Shown here one piece after another: positions 7,590 to 13,891 of a stretch of DNA of 22,683 nt. A program made the translations under genes and the position numbers. The notes beneath the pieces are model-generated. The model did no database searches and was not told where the DNA came from. It was given only the letters and a program-made list of their open reading frames with translations. Each line of letters opens with the position of its first letter. Position 1 is the first letter of the stretch. The stretch is from the NCBI GenBank assembly GCA_964611575.1, contig CAZTAJ010000066.1, positions 1-22,683 on the forward strand, written 5' to 3'. This DNA is from CAITUY01 sp964611575. GTDB lineage: Bacteria > Verrucomicrobiota > Kiritimatiellia > CAIKKV01 > CAITUY01.

Positions 7590-8707
7590 GGCCGTTCAGC
7601 AATTGCTGCTCCGTCCGACACCAGCCGCTGCCCCTCGATCACAATCCGGTCGCCGGGTGCCAGGCCTTCCTGAATGACCGCCAGATCGTCAATGATGGTC
7701 CGAAGCGTAACGATGCGGCGGACGGCATGACCCCCCCGCACCACGTAGGTGACATACTGGCCCTTTTCGGGGATCAGCGCACTGAGCGGCATGGCAAGCG
7801 CATTTTCGATCACGCCGCGCGTGACCGTGACGCGGGCGATCACGCCCGGCTTGAGGCGTCCGCCGGGATTCTCGGCCTGCCATTCAACCCGGAATGTATT
7901 GCTCCTCGCGTCCGCCGCGGACGCCACAAAGGCAACGGTCCCCGTAAACGTCTGCCCGATGAGCGCATCCACTTGAAACGGCACGGAAACCCCCGGCGCG
8001 ATTGCGAACACATCGCGCTCGGACAGATCACCCACCACCTTCACGACATCGGTATTGACGACCCGAAATGCCGGTATCCCGGGGACAGCCCGCTCGCCCA
8101 CATCGATGGCGCGCTCCTCGACCCTCCCGTCCATCGGACTCACAAGGACGCCGTGATCCCGGTCAACCCGGGCCTCGTCCACGGCAATCCGCGCCAGATC
8201 ATGGCGATTGCGCACGCCCTCGAACTCCGTGACGGACACCGACCCGCTTTTGCGAAGTTCCTCCCAGCGCTTCAGATCGTCGGCGGCCTGACGCAGGTTG
8301 ATCTCCGCCCGGCGGAACGCAGCCTCGGCCGCACGGTTGTCGAGCTGCAGCAGCACCTGCCCCCTTCGGACCCGGTCTCCCTTGTCGACCCCGAGTTCGA
8401 TGATGCGTCCTTCACGCTCCACGGCCAGCACAACGTCGTGCAGGGCCTCGATCCGCGCCGGGTAAGTGACGGTCTCACGCACCGCGGTGTACGTCGCCAT
8501 CATCGTCCGGACCGGGATCATCACGTTCGGCGCCGCAATATGCGGGACGGGTCTCGCCGGCGCCAGCGCCAGGAAAAGAATTCCGTCCACCATCAGCAAC
8601 AGAACAGTCGCCAGCCCGTAACGCAGACGGTGGCTGCGCACATGCATGACGGTGCGTGCCCACGGGCCCGCCGCTTCCGACTCCCCTGCCGAATCCGTCG
8701 TCTTCAT
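7586..8707 (-). CDS. RND efflux periplasmic adaptor (membrane fusion protein)
   Basis: Bridges the RND permease and the outer-membrane channel. The 373-residue protein has a cytoplasmic tail, one transmembrane anchor at about 29-49, a split lipoyl domain (about 85-120, VEREGRIIELGVDKGDRVRRGQVLLQLD), a short alpha-hairpin (about 125-185), then the returning lipoyl half (LVSPMDGRVEERAIDVGERAVPG), a beta-barrel and a membrane-proximal domain ending with the GLAPGDRIVIEG motif. It is anchored by a helix and has no lipobox. The start at 8707 has a GGAG-type ribosome site about nine bases upstream and lies six bases after the TolC-like gene, so the three genes form one transcription unit. No regulator gene is adjacent. 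Confidence 0.93.
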   Translation of the reverse strand: MKTTDSAGESEAAGPWARTVMHVRSHRLRYGLATVLLLMVDGILFLALAPARPVPHIAAPNVMIPVRTMMATYTAVRETVTYPARIEALHDVVLAVEREGRIIELGVDKGDRVRRGQVLLQLDNRAAEAAFRRAEINLRQAADDLKRWEELRKSGSVSVTEFEGVRNRHDLARIAVDEARVDRDHGVLVSPMDGRVEERAIDVGERAVPGIPAFRVVNTDVVKVVGDLSERDVFAIAPGVSVPFQVDALIGQTFTGTVAFVASAADARSNTFRVEWQAENPGGRLKPGVIARVTVTRGVIENALAMPLSALIPEKGQYVTYVVRGGHAVRRIVTLRTIIDDLAVIQEGLAPGDRIVIEGQRLVSDGAAIAERP

Positions 8708-8713
8708 GTCCTA

Positions 8714-10045
8714 TCACTCCCCGTAAGGCAACCCGGCGGCGTACCGGGCCCGCGCCAGCGCGGTCAGTTCCCGATACAACGCCTCCACAAGCGTCAACCG
8801 GGCGGTGCTCAGCGCCAGGTTGCTATCCGCGAATTCCAGGGCCGTCGACACCCCCTGGTCATAGCGGGTCCGCGCAATACTCAAGGCGCGTTCCGCGAGT
8901 CCGACGTTGCCCCGCGCGACTCCGACGGATTCCTTCGCATCCGTCAAGTCTGTACAGGCCTGCCGGACTTCCGAGGCAACCTGTCGCCCGTAGTCCTCCA
9001 GCGTGGCCCGCGCATTCTCCAGCGCCAGGCGTTTCTCCATGACCTGTCCGTACCGGTTGCCGCCATCGAAGAGGCTCCACTCCGCCGTCAGTCCGGCCGT
9101 CCAATGCCATTCCCATTCCGATTGCGTCGGGTTGTACTGACTGGATGTGGCGCCCGTATAGTTCCCGAAAGCGCGCAGCGAAGGCTGGTAGCGGGATTTA
9201 GCCACGTGGAGATCCTCCTGCCTCAGGCCCACCGTCTGCTCCATCATGCGCAGTTCAGGACGATTGGTAACCGCCACCGCCAGCAACGCTGACAAGGCGG
9301 GCGCATCGGGACTCTCGTGCAACTCGCCCGCCAGTTCGAACTCGCCTGCGTCCAGGTGCACGATATCACGGAACGCCTCGCGCACCAGGTTCAGGCGATT
9401 GCGCGCCGCGATCAGGCCCGGAGTGGCATTGGCCAGCCTCACCCGGGCGCTCAGCACATCGAATTCCGACACCGTCTGCTGTTTGAAGCGCGCTTCGGCC
9501 TGATCGACAAAGCGGCGCCATTGCTCCACCGTCTCCTGTTCCACGTTCGCCGCTGCGCGCGCCCTGAGAATGTCGTAAAACCCAATGCAGATGTCGCGAT
9601 CGAGCGCAGCTTCGGCCTGCCGCACCCCCAGTTCCGCATAGCGCCGGTAGGCCCTCGCGGCCCGCAACGCCGCCCGGACCTGGCCGCCATTGTACAGCAA
9701 CTGACTGAGTTCAGCCCCCGCATTCGCGTTGTCCTCGCGCCCCATCGAGAAGGACGTTCCGCCAAACTCGATGGCCGGAACCTCATCGATCCGCGTGTAT
9801 CCGCCCTTGAGATCAAGCTGTGGCAGGGCCTGGGCCCGCGCCTGGGTAATGCCCGCCTGGGCCGCCGTCATGTTGCGCCGGGCATTGGCCGTCGGGACGG
9901 CCCGCTCGCGGCCGATCCGGAGGCAGTCCTGCAGGGTGTATGTTGTCCCCGCGCCGGCCGACCCGCCCGCAACAACCGTCATCGCGAGGCCAGCGGCCAT
10001 GCCGCGCCATGCCGTCAGGCGTTTTTGCTTCAAATCCGATCGCAT
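8714..10045 (-). CDS. TolC-family outer-membrane efflux protein
   Basis: The outer-membrane channel of the tripartite system. The 443-residue product has a Sec signal peptide with a basic start (MRSDLKQKRLTAWR), a hydrophobic core (GMAAGLAMTVVAGGSAGA) and probable cleavage near residue 32. Two tandem OEP repeats follow, rich in Ala, Arg and Gln, with long coiled-coil helices. Typical pieces are AEWSLFDGGNRYGQV and the C-terminal RYDQGVSTALEFADSNLALSTARL. I chose the ATG at 10045; a GTG two codons earlier (10051) is possible. Neither has a clear Shine-Dalgarno sequence. It is the first gene of the efflux operon. Confidence 0.92.
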   Translation of the reverse strand: MRSDLKQKRLTAWRGMAAGLAMTVVAGGSAGAGTTYTLQDCLRIGRERAVPTANARRNMTAAQAGITQARAQALPQLDLKGGYTRIDEVPAIEFGGTSFSMGREDNANAGAELSQLLYNGGQVRAALRAARAYRRYAELGVRQAEAALDRDICIGFYDILRARAAANVEQETVEQWRRFVDQAEARFKQQTVSEFDVLSARVRLANATPGLIAARNRLNLVREAFRDIVHLDAGEFELAGELHESPDAPALSALLAVAVTNRPELRMMEQTVGLRQEDLHVAKSRYQPSLRAFGNYTGATSSQYNPTQSEWEWHWTAGLTAEWSLFDGGNRYGQVMEKRLALENARATLEDYGRQVASEVRQACTDLTDAKESVGVARGNVGLAERALSIARTRYDQGVSTALEFADSNLALSTARLTLVEALYRELTALARARYAAGLPYGE

Positions 10046-10051
10046 AGGCAC

Positions 10052-10081
10052 AAATTACCACAGGTGGTGGAAACGCGACAA
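10052..10081 (-). promoter_or_regulatory. Possible promoter and small palindromic operator of the efflux operon
   Basis: On the minus strand TTGTCG (10081-10076) and TAATTT (10057-10052) are spaced by 18 bases. The expected transcription start would fall at or next to the ATG at 10045, which would make the message leaderless and would agree with the missing ribosome site. A short palindrome, ACCAC-AG-GTGGT, lies at 10057-10068 within the spacer and touching the -10 box, where a repressor could act. Both are weak, pattern-based calls. Confidence 0.25.
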
Positions 10082-10236
10082 GGGAACGATGGGCAGCCAG
10101 CCGTGCGGGAGATGGCTGACCGTCGTGCGCGCAACAGGTCCGCGACCCCGCGCCGATGTGGCGCCAACGGAACGGTACGCTCCAGGTATCTCATCAACGG
10201 GAAATCAGATATCCAAGATCGGAGCGGTCGGCTCTA

Positions 10237-10422
10237 TTAACTCCGCTTATTCAGGGCCAGTCCCTGCTTGATTTCGACCTCTTTTCCAACGTAACCCAAC
10301 TTTGTCTTGAGAAGCAGTTTAATCCGGTCGAGTTCCTTCTTCAGCCCATCGATTTCCATCTTCAAGACCAGAATCCATCCAACAAAGAAGAGACACACGA
10401 GGCACAGAACAGGAACAACCAT
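10237..10422 (-). CDS. Candidate small membrane protein, one transmembrane helix plus charged helical tail (61 aa)
   Basis: I do not recognise this gene. The predicted product starts MVVPVLCLVCLFFVGWILVL, a single membrane-spanning helix beginning almost at the N-terminus. A basic and acidic amphipathic segment follows (KMEIDGLKKELDRIKLLLK, about residues 21-39) with hydrophobic residues at heptad-like spacing that could form a coiled coil. The tail then reads LGYVGKEVEIKQG. A G-rich Shine-Dalgarno-like stretch (AGGTGGGGGG) lies just upstream of the ATG at 10422. A longer frame on this strand would overlap thiC and is not used. It lies 191 bases upstream of the TolC-like gene on the same strand. 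The layout suits a small membrane regulator or scaffold, but no function can be claimed. The main doubt is whether it is translated. Confidence 0.5.
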   Translation of the reverse strand: MVVPVLCLVCLFFVGWILVLKMEIDGLKKELDRIKLLLKTKLGYVGKEVEIKQGLALNKRS

Positions 10423-10543
10423 AGCGCCCCCCACCTGAAACCTTCCCCGATGACACGCAGGCTCTCCAGTACCCCCACAACCACCCGGGTGAACTGGCCG
10501 AAAATGAACAGTGAAACCATGCCAGAACAATCCCGGAAACGCA

Positions 10544-10571
10544 AACACGTTGCTGCCCGGGCACCCGTGTT
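10544..10571 (+). other. Inverted repeat upstream of thiC
   Basis: AACACG at 10544-10549 pairs with CGTGTT at 10566-10571, and the enclosed TGCCCGGGCA (10554-10563) is itself a perfect palindrome. The structure ends where the candidate thiC -35 hexamer begins, so an operator role is possible. It does not contain the conserved elements of a TPP riboswitch. Confidence 0.35.
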
Positions 10572-10599
10572 GACTCGCCCCCCTGAAAAATCCTACCCT
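10570..10599 (+). promoter_or_regulatory. Possible promoter of thiC-mazG
   Basis: TTGACT at 10570-10575 is close to the -35 consensus. TACCCT at 10594-10599 after an 18-base spacer is a poor -10. The ATG of thiC is only ten bases further on, and no ribosome-binding site is seen, so the transcript would be nearly leaderless. Weak call. Confidence 0.25.
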
Positions 10600-10609
10600 G
10601 TGACCAATC

Positions 10610-11896
10610 ATGACCCAACTTGAATCAGCCAAGGCCCGGGAAATCACTCCCGCTATGAATGTTGTGGCGCGCGCCGAGGGCGTGCCGCCGGAAACGGTCC
10701 GCGACCAGGTGGCTGCCGGACACGCCGTCATTCCCTTCAACCCCATCCACGCCCCGCGGCAACCCATGGGGGTCGGGCGCCTCTTCCGCACCAAGGTCAA
10801 CGCCAACCTGGGCAGGTCCACAGAACGGTCCGAGGAACGCGAGGAATTGGTCAAACTCGGCGTGGCCCTGAAGGCCGGCGCCGATTTTGTCATGGACCTC
10901 AGCGTCGGCGCCGACCTGCGCGCCATCCGTCAGGGCATGCTCGACCAGAGTCCCGTCCCTCTGGGCACCGTGCCGCTCTACGAGGCCGTGTCCCGGTGCG
11001 GCGGCGATATCCGCAACCTGACGCCCGAGTTGATGCTGTCGGTGATCGATGAGCAGGCCCGCCAGGGAGTGGATTTCATGACCCTCCATGCGGGCCTGCT
11101 GCGGCGTCATGTGCCCCTCGCCCTGAAGCGCAAACTGGGCATTGTAAGCCGCGGAGGCGCCCTGACCGCAGAGTGGATGGTGACCCTGAAACAGGAGAAT
11201 TTCCTCTTCACGCACTGGCCGGAGATCCTGGATATCTGCCGGGCCAACGATGTGACGGTATCACTCGGCGACGGACTCAGGCCCGGCTGCCAGGCGGACG
11301 CCAGCGATGCCGCCCAATATGGCGAACTGGATACCCTCGGGGAGCTCGTCCACTGGTGCCGCCGGGAGGGCGTCCAGGTCATGGTCGAAGGGCCGGGCCA
11401 TGTGCCGTTCAACCTGATTCAGGAAAACATGGAACGCGAGCAGCGCGTCTGCGATCACGCCCCCTTCTACGTCCTGGGGCCCGTCGTCACCGATATCGCC
11501 CCGGGGTATGACCACATCACCTCGGCGATCGGCGCGACCTCCGCCGCCTTCTACGGCGCTTCCCTGCTCTGTTACGTCACGCCTGCGGAACATCTGGGCC
11601 TGCCGACGGAAGCGGAGGTCCATCAGGGCGTCATCGCCTATCGCATCGCGGCCCATGCCGCCGATGTGGCGCGGGGGCTCCCGGGCGCCCGCGCGGCCGA
11701 CGACGCCATGGCCGACGCGCGCATGGCCTTCGACTGGGAACGCCAGTTCTCCCTCGCCCTTGATCCCGGGCATGCCCGGGCCCGCTACCAGCAAACCCGC
11801 GCCTGCGACGGCCTGGAGCCCGATCATTGCTCCATGTGCGGCCGCGATTTCTGCGCCATTCGGACAAGCAAGCGCCTCCATGACCAAGCCCATTGA
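10610..11896 (+). CDS. thiC: Phosphomethylpyrimidine synthase
   Basis: A radical-SAM enzyme that rearranges 5-aminoimidazole ribotide into hydroxymethylpyrimidine phosphate, the pyrimidine half of thiamin; cytoplasmic. The 428-residue protein is the short form lacking the N-terminal extension of E. coli ThiC. The barrel contains typical segments such as KVNANLGRS, ADFVMDLS, GTVPLYEA, DFMTLHAG, SRGG, SLGDGLRPGC, MVEGPGHVP, GPVVTDIAPGYDHI and TSAAFYGASLLCYVTPAEHLGLP. The C-terminal cluster motif CSMCGRDFC (Cys407, Cys410, Cys415; CxxCxxxxC) binds the 4Fe-4S cluster. The start gives the usual N-terminus of this form (MTQLESAKAREITPAM). Its last 17 bases overlap mazG. No TPP riboswitch is visible upstream. 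Confidence 0.97.
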   Translation: MTQLESAKAREITPAMNVVARAEGVPPETVRDQVAAGHAVIPFNPIHAPRQPMGVGRLFRTKVNANLGRSTERSEEREELVKLGVALKAGADFVMDLSVGADLRAIRQGMLDQSPVPLGTVPLYEAVSRCGGDIRNLTPELMLSVIDEQARQGVDFMTLHAGLLRRHVPLALKRKLGIVSRGGALTAEWMVTLKQENFLFTHWPEILDICRANDVTVSLGDGLRPGCQADASDAAQYGELDTLGELVHWCRREGVQVMVEGPGHVPFNLIQENMEREQRVCDHAPFYVLGPVVTDIAPGYDHITSAIGATSAAFYGASLLCYVTPAEHLGLPTEAEVHQGVIAYRIAAHAADVARGLPGARAADDAMADARMAFDWERQFSLALDPGHARARYQQTRACDGLEPDHCSMCGRDFCAIRTSKRLHDQAH

Positions 11897-12719
11897 CCAG
11901 GTCCTCGATATCATGCGAAAGCTCCGCGACCCGGACGGCGGCTGCCCCTGGGATCGTGAGCAATCGCTTGCCACGCTCAAGCCCTTCGTCATCGAAGAGT
12001 GCTATGAACTGATCGATGCCATCGATTCCGGCGACGCGGACAAGCATCGCGAAGAACTGGGCGACCTGTTGCTGCAAATCGTTTTCCAGGTGCAACTGCG
12101 GCAGGAGACGGGCGACTTCACGTTCGATGATGTCTGCAGGACGCTGTCGGAAAAGCTGATCCGCCGCCATCCGCACGTCTTTGGCGATGTCACCGTCACG
12201 GGGTCGAAGGACGTCCTGACCAAGTGGGAGGCCATTAAGTCGAAAGAGAAGAAGACCGGACGGCGCTCGGTGGTCGAGGGGGTCCCTCGCCATCTCCCGG
12301 CCCTCATGAAGGCCCACCAGGTCCAGAGCCGCGCCGCACGCGTGGGGTTTGACTGGAGCGCGGTGCATGACGTCGTGGCCAAGGTCGACGAGGAACTCGC
12401 CGAGGTCAAAGAGGCCCTCCTGCGCGGCCACCGCGACGACGTCGCCGAAGAGATCGGCGACCTCCTCTTTTCGGTGGTCAACCTGAGCCGTTTCCAGAAA
12501 TTGCAGGCCGAGGAGTTGCTCGCCGGGACCGTCGACAAGTTTTCCCGCCGCTTCCAGTCCATCGAGGCGAAGGTGCATGCCCAGGGGAAGGCTCTCACCG
12601 ATCTCAACCTGGCCGAACTCGACGCGCTGTGGAACGAGGTCAAACACGAGGAAAGAGTAGCCAAAGGCAAGCCGCAACCCCCCACGTCTCACAGCGCCTC
12701 CAAGGCTGCGGCAGACTAG
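11880..12719 (+). CDS. mazG: Nucleoside triphosphate pyrophosphohydrolase MazG
   Basis: Hydrolyses (d)NTPs to the monophosphate and pyrophosphate, a housekeeping or stress-related nucleotide-pool enzyme. The 279-residue protein has the two tandem MazG domains of the E. coli type. The first carries GGCPWDREQSLATLKPF, EECYELIDAI and REELGDLLLQIVFQ, holding the EExxE and ExxD metal-binding residues. The second carries KVDEELAEVKEALLRG and AEEIGDLLFSVVNLSRF. The C-terminus extends slightly past the usual end with a low-complexity KPQPPTSHSASKAAAD tail. The ATG at 11880 lies within the end of thiC in another frame (17-base overlap). The frame is open upstream inside thiC but homology starts here. 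Translational coupling with thiC is likely. Confidence 0.95.
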   Translation: MTKPIDQVLDIMRKLRDPDGGCPWDREQSLATLKPFVIEECYELIDAIDSGDADKHREELGDLLLQIVFQVQLRQETGDFTFDDVCRTLSEKLIRRHPHVFGDVTVTGSKDVLTKWEAIKSKEKKTGRRSVVEGVPRHLPALMKAHQVQSRAARVGFDWSAVHDVVAKVDEELAEVKEALLRGHRDDVAEEIGDLLFSVVNLSRFQKLQAEELLAGTVDKFSRRFQSIEAKVHAQGKALTDLNLAELDALWNEVKHEERVAKGKPQPPTSHSASKAAAD

Positions 12720-12726
12720 TATTTCG

Positions 12727-12776
12727 GGGAGGGACGGCGTGTCGCCGTCCGCGGCGCGCAACATGCGCGCCCTCCC
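12727..12776. repeat. Palindromic spacer element folding as a perfect three-way junction
   Basis: Just after mazG, 50 bases contain three perfect stems. P1 pairs 12727-12731 with 12772-12776 (5 bp). P2 pairs 12732-12739 with 12743-12750 (8 bp, loop TGT). P3 pairs 12753-12759 with 12765-12771 (7 bp, loop AACAT). Only two bases (12751-12752) are unpaired at the junction. There is no T-run on either side, so it is not a standard intrinsic terminator. The compact, nearly fully paired form resembles REP-like mobile repeats, but other copies cannot be checked here. Confidence 0.75.
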
Positions 12777-12800
12777 ACACAAAGCAATAGGAACCCTTCC

Positions 12801-13772
12801 ATGCCAGCCTATAAAGACTACTACAAGATCCTCGAAGTGCCCCGGACTGCTTCGGACGCCGAGATCAAGAAGGCGTTCCGACGCCTGGCGCGCAAGCATC
12901 ACCCCGACGTCAGCAAGGCCGCCGGGGCGGAGGGCCGGTTCAAAGAGATCACCGAGGCCAATGAGGTGCTCGGCGACCCTGAGAAGCGCAAACGGTACGA
13001 CGAATTGGGCGCAGACTGGCAAGCCGGCCAGGACTTCCGGCCCCCGCCCGGTTGGCAGAACGCCCACTACGAATTCCGCGGCGCTCCGCGGGGACGAGGG
13101 TTCGACCCGCGCGCGGGGGGCGATTTCAGCGATTTCTTCGAATCCATTTTTGGAGGGCAGTTCGGGGGTGCGAGCCGGGGCGCCGGCAACCCCTGGGAAG
13201 ACGATGGCGGCCGGACGCAACGCGGCCAGGACCACGAGGCGCCCGTCACGATTTCCGTGGAGGAGGCGTACCACGGCGTCAAGAAGAGCATCTCCCTTCA
13301 GCTTTCGGGGCCGGACGAACGCGGTCGCGTGCAGCGCCAGACGCGAACCTATCAAGTCCGCATCCCGCCAGGCACCCCCGATGGCGCCCGCATTCGGCTG
13401 GCCGGCCAGGGTGGCGCCGGACCGGGTGGAGGGCCCGCAGGCGACCTGTACCTGCTGGTACACCTGGCGCCGCATCCCCTGTACAAGGTGGATGGACGCG
13501 ACATCGAAACCGAGGTGCCGGTGACCCCCTGGGAAGCGGCACTGGGGGCGCGCATCACCGTCCCCACGCCCGACGGACATGCGGCGATTCAGATCGCGGC
13601 CGGCACGGAGTCCGGGCACCGCCTGCGTTTGCGCGGAAAGGGGATGCCGGGGTCCACACCGGGCGACCTTCTGGCCGTGATCCGACTGGTGGTGCCCAAA
13701 CACCTCACCCCGCGCGAGAAGGAATTGCTCGAAGAGTGGGCCAAGGTGTCAACGTTCAAGCCGCGGGAGTAA
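12801..13772 (+). CDS. DnaJ/Hsp40 co-chaperone of the CbpA type
   Basis: A J-domain protein that would stimulate DnaK ATPase activity and deliver unfolded clients. The 323-residue protein has an N-terminal J domain (about 1-70) with the essential HPD motif at 34-36 (KHHPDVSK). A Gly/Phe/Arg-rich linker follows (about 75-145), then two beta-sandwich client-binding domains with VSVEEAYHGVKK-like, VRIPPGTPDGARIRLAGQGG and GDLYLLVHLAPHPLYKVDGRDIETEVPVTPWEAALGA-type segments (only short parts quoted). There is no cysteine-rich zinc finger, which separates it from DnaJ proper and places it with CbpA. The ATG at 12801 has AGGA at 12789-12792. No dnaK or cbpM gene is adjacent, and it is separated from mazG by the palindromic element. 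Confidence 0.93.
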   Translation: MPAYKDYYKILEVPRTASDAEIKKAFRRLARKHHPDVSKAAGAEGRFKEITEANEVLGDPEKRKRYDELGADWQAGQDFRPPPGWQNAHYEFRGAPRGRGFDPRAGGDFSDFFESIFGGQFGGASRGAGNPWEDDGGRTQRGQDHEAPVTISVEEAYHGVKKSISLQLSGPDERGRVQRQTRTYQVRIPPGTPDGARIRLAGQGGAGPGGGPAGDLYLLVHLAPHPLYKVDGRDIETEVPVTPWEAALGARITVPTPDGHAAIQIAAGTESGHRLRLRGKGMPGSTPGDLLAVIRLVVPKHLTPREKELLEEWAKVSTFKPRE

Positions 13773-13780
13773 TACAGAGG

Positions 13781-13865
13781 TTCAGTGTTCGGGGTTCGGT
13801 GTTCAGGAACCGAACCGGATTGGGGCATGTTCCTCATCAGCATCCCGCATTCGCTGAACACTGAA
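13781..13865. repeat. Palindromic spacer between convergent dnaJ-like and glmS genes
   Basis: TTCAGTGTTC at 13781-13790 is the exact reverse complement of 13856-13865. Inside it, 13793-13800 pairs with 13809-13816 (8 bp, loop of eight). The elements are variants of a GTTCAG/CTGAAC word used several times, including another copy near 13867-13876. The position between two stop codons suits a bidirectional terminator, but no T-run is present. A related-looking spacer lies on the other side of glmS. Confidence 0.6.
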
Positions 13866-13891
13866 ACCTGAACACCGGTTTCCTGCCCCCC

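Noticed and set aside
7727..9292. 521-aa open frame on the plus strand opposite the adaptor and TolC-like genes
   Set aside because: It runs across two real genes on the other strand, has shadow-like composition and no domain.
10423..10609. TPP riboswitch before thiC
   Set aside because: A short CTGAAACC-like word near 10434 is reminiscent, but the second conserved block and the pairing elements are missing.
10156..10623. 155-aa plus-strand open frame upstream of thiC
   Set aside because: It overlaps the 61-aa minus-strand candidate, is low-complexity and polar, and runs into thiC in a different frame. The minus-strand frame has a membrane helix and a ribosome site.
11631..13703. 690-aa open frame on the minus strand
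   Set aside because: It spans thiC, mazG, the palindromic spacer and the DnaJ-like gene antisense; no protein family is recognisable.
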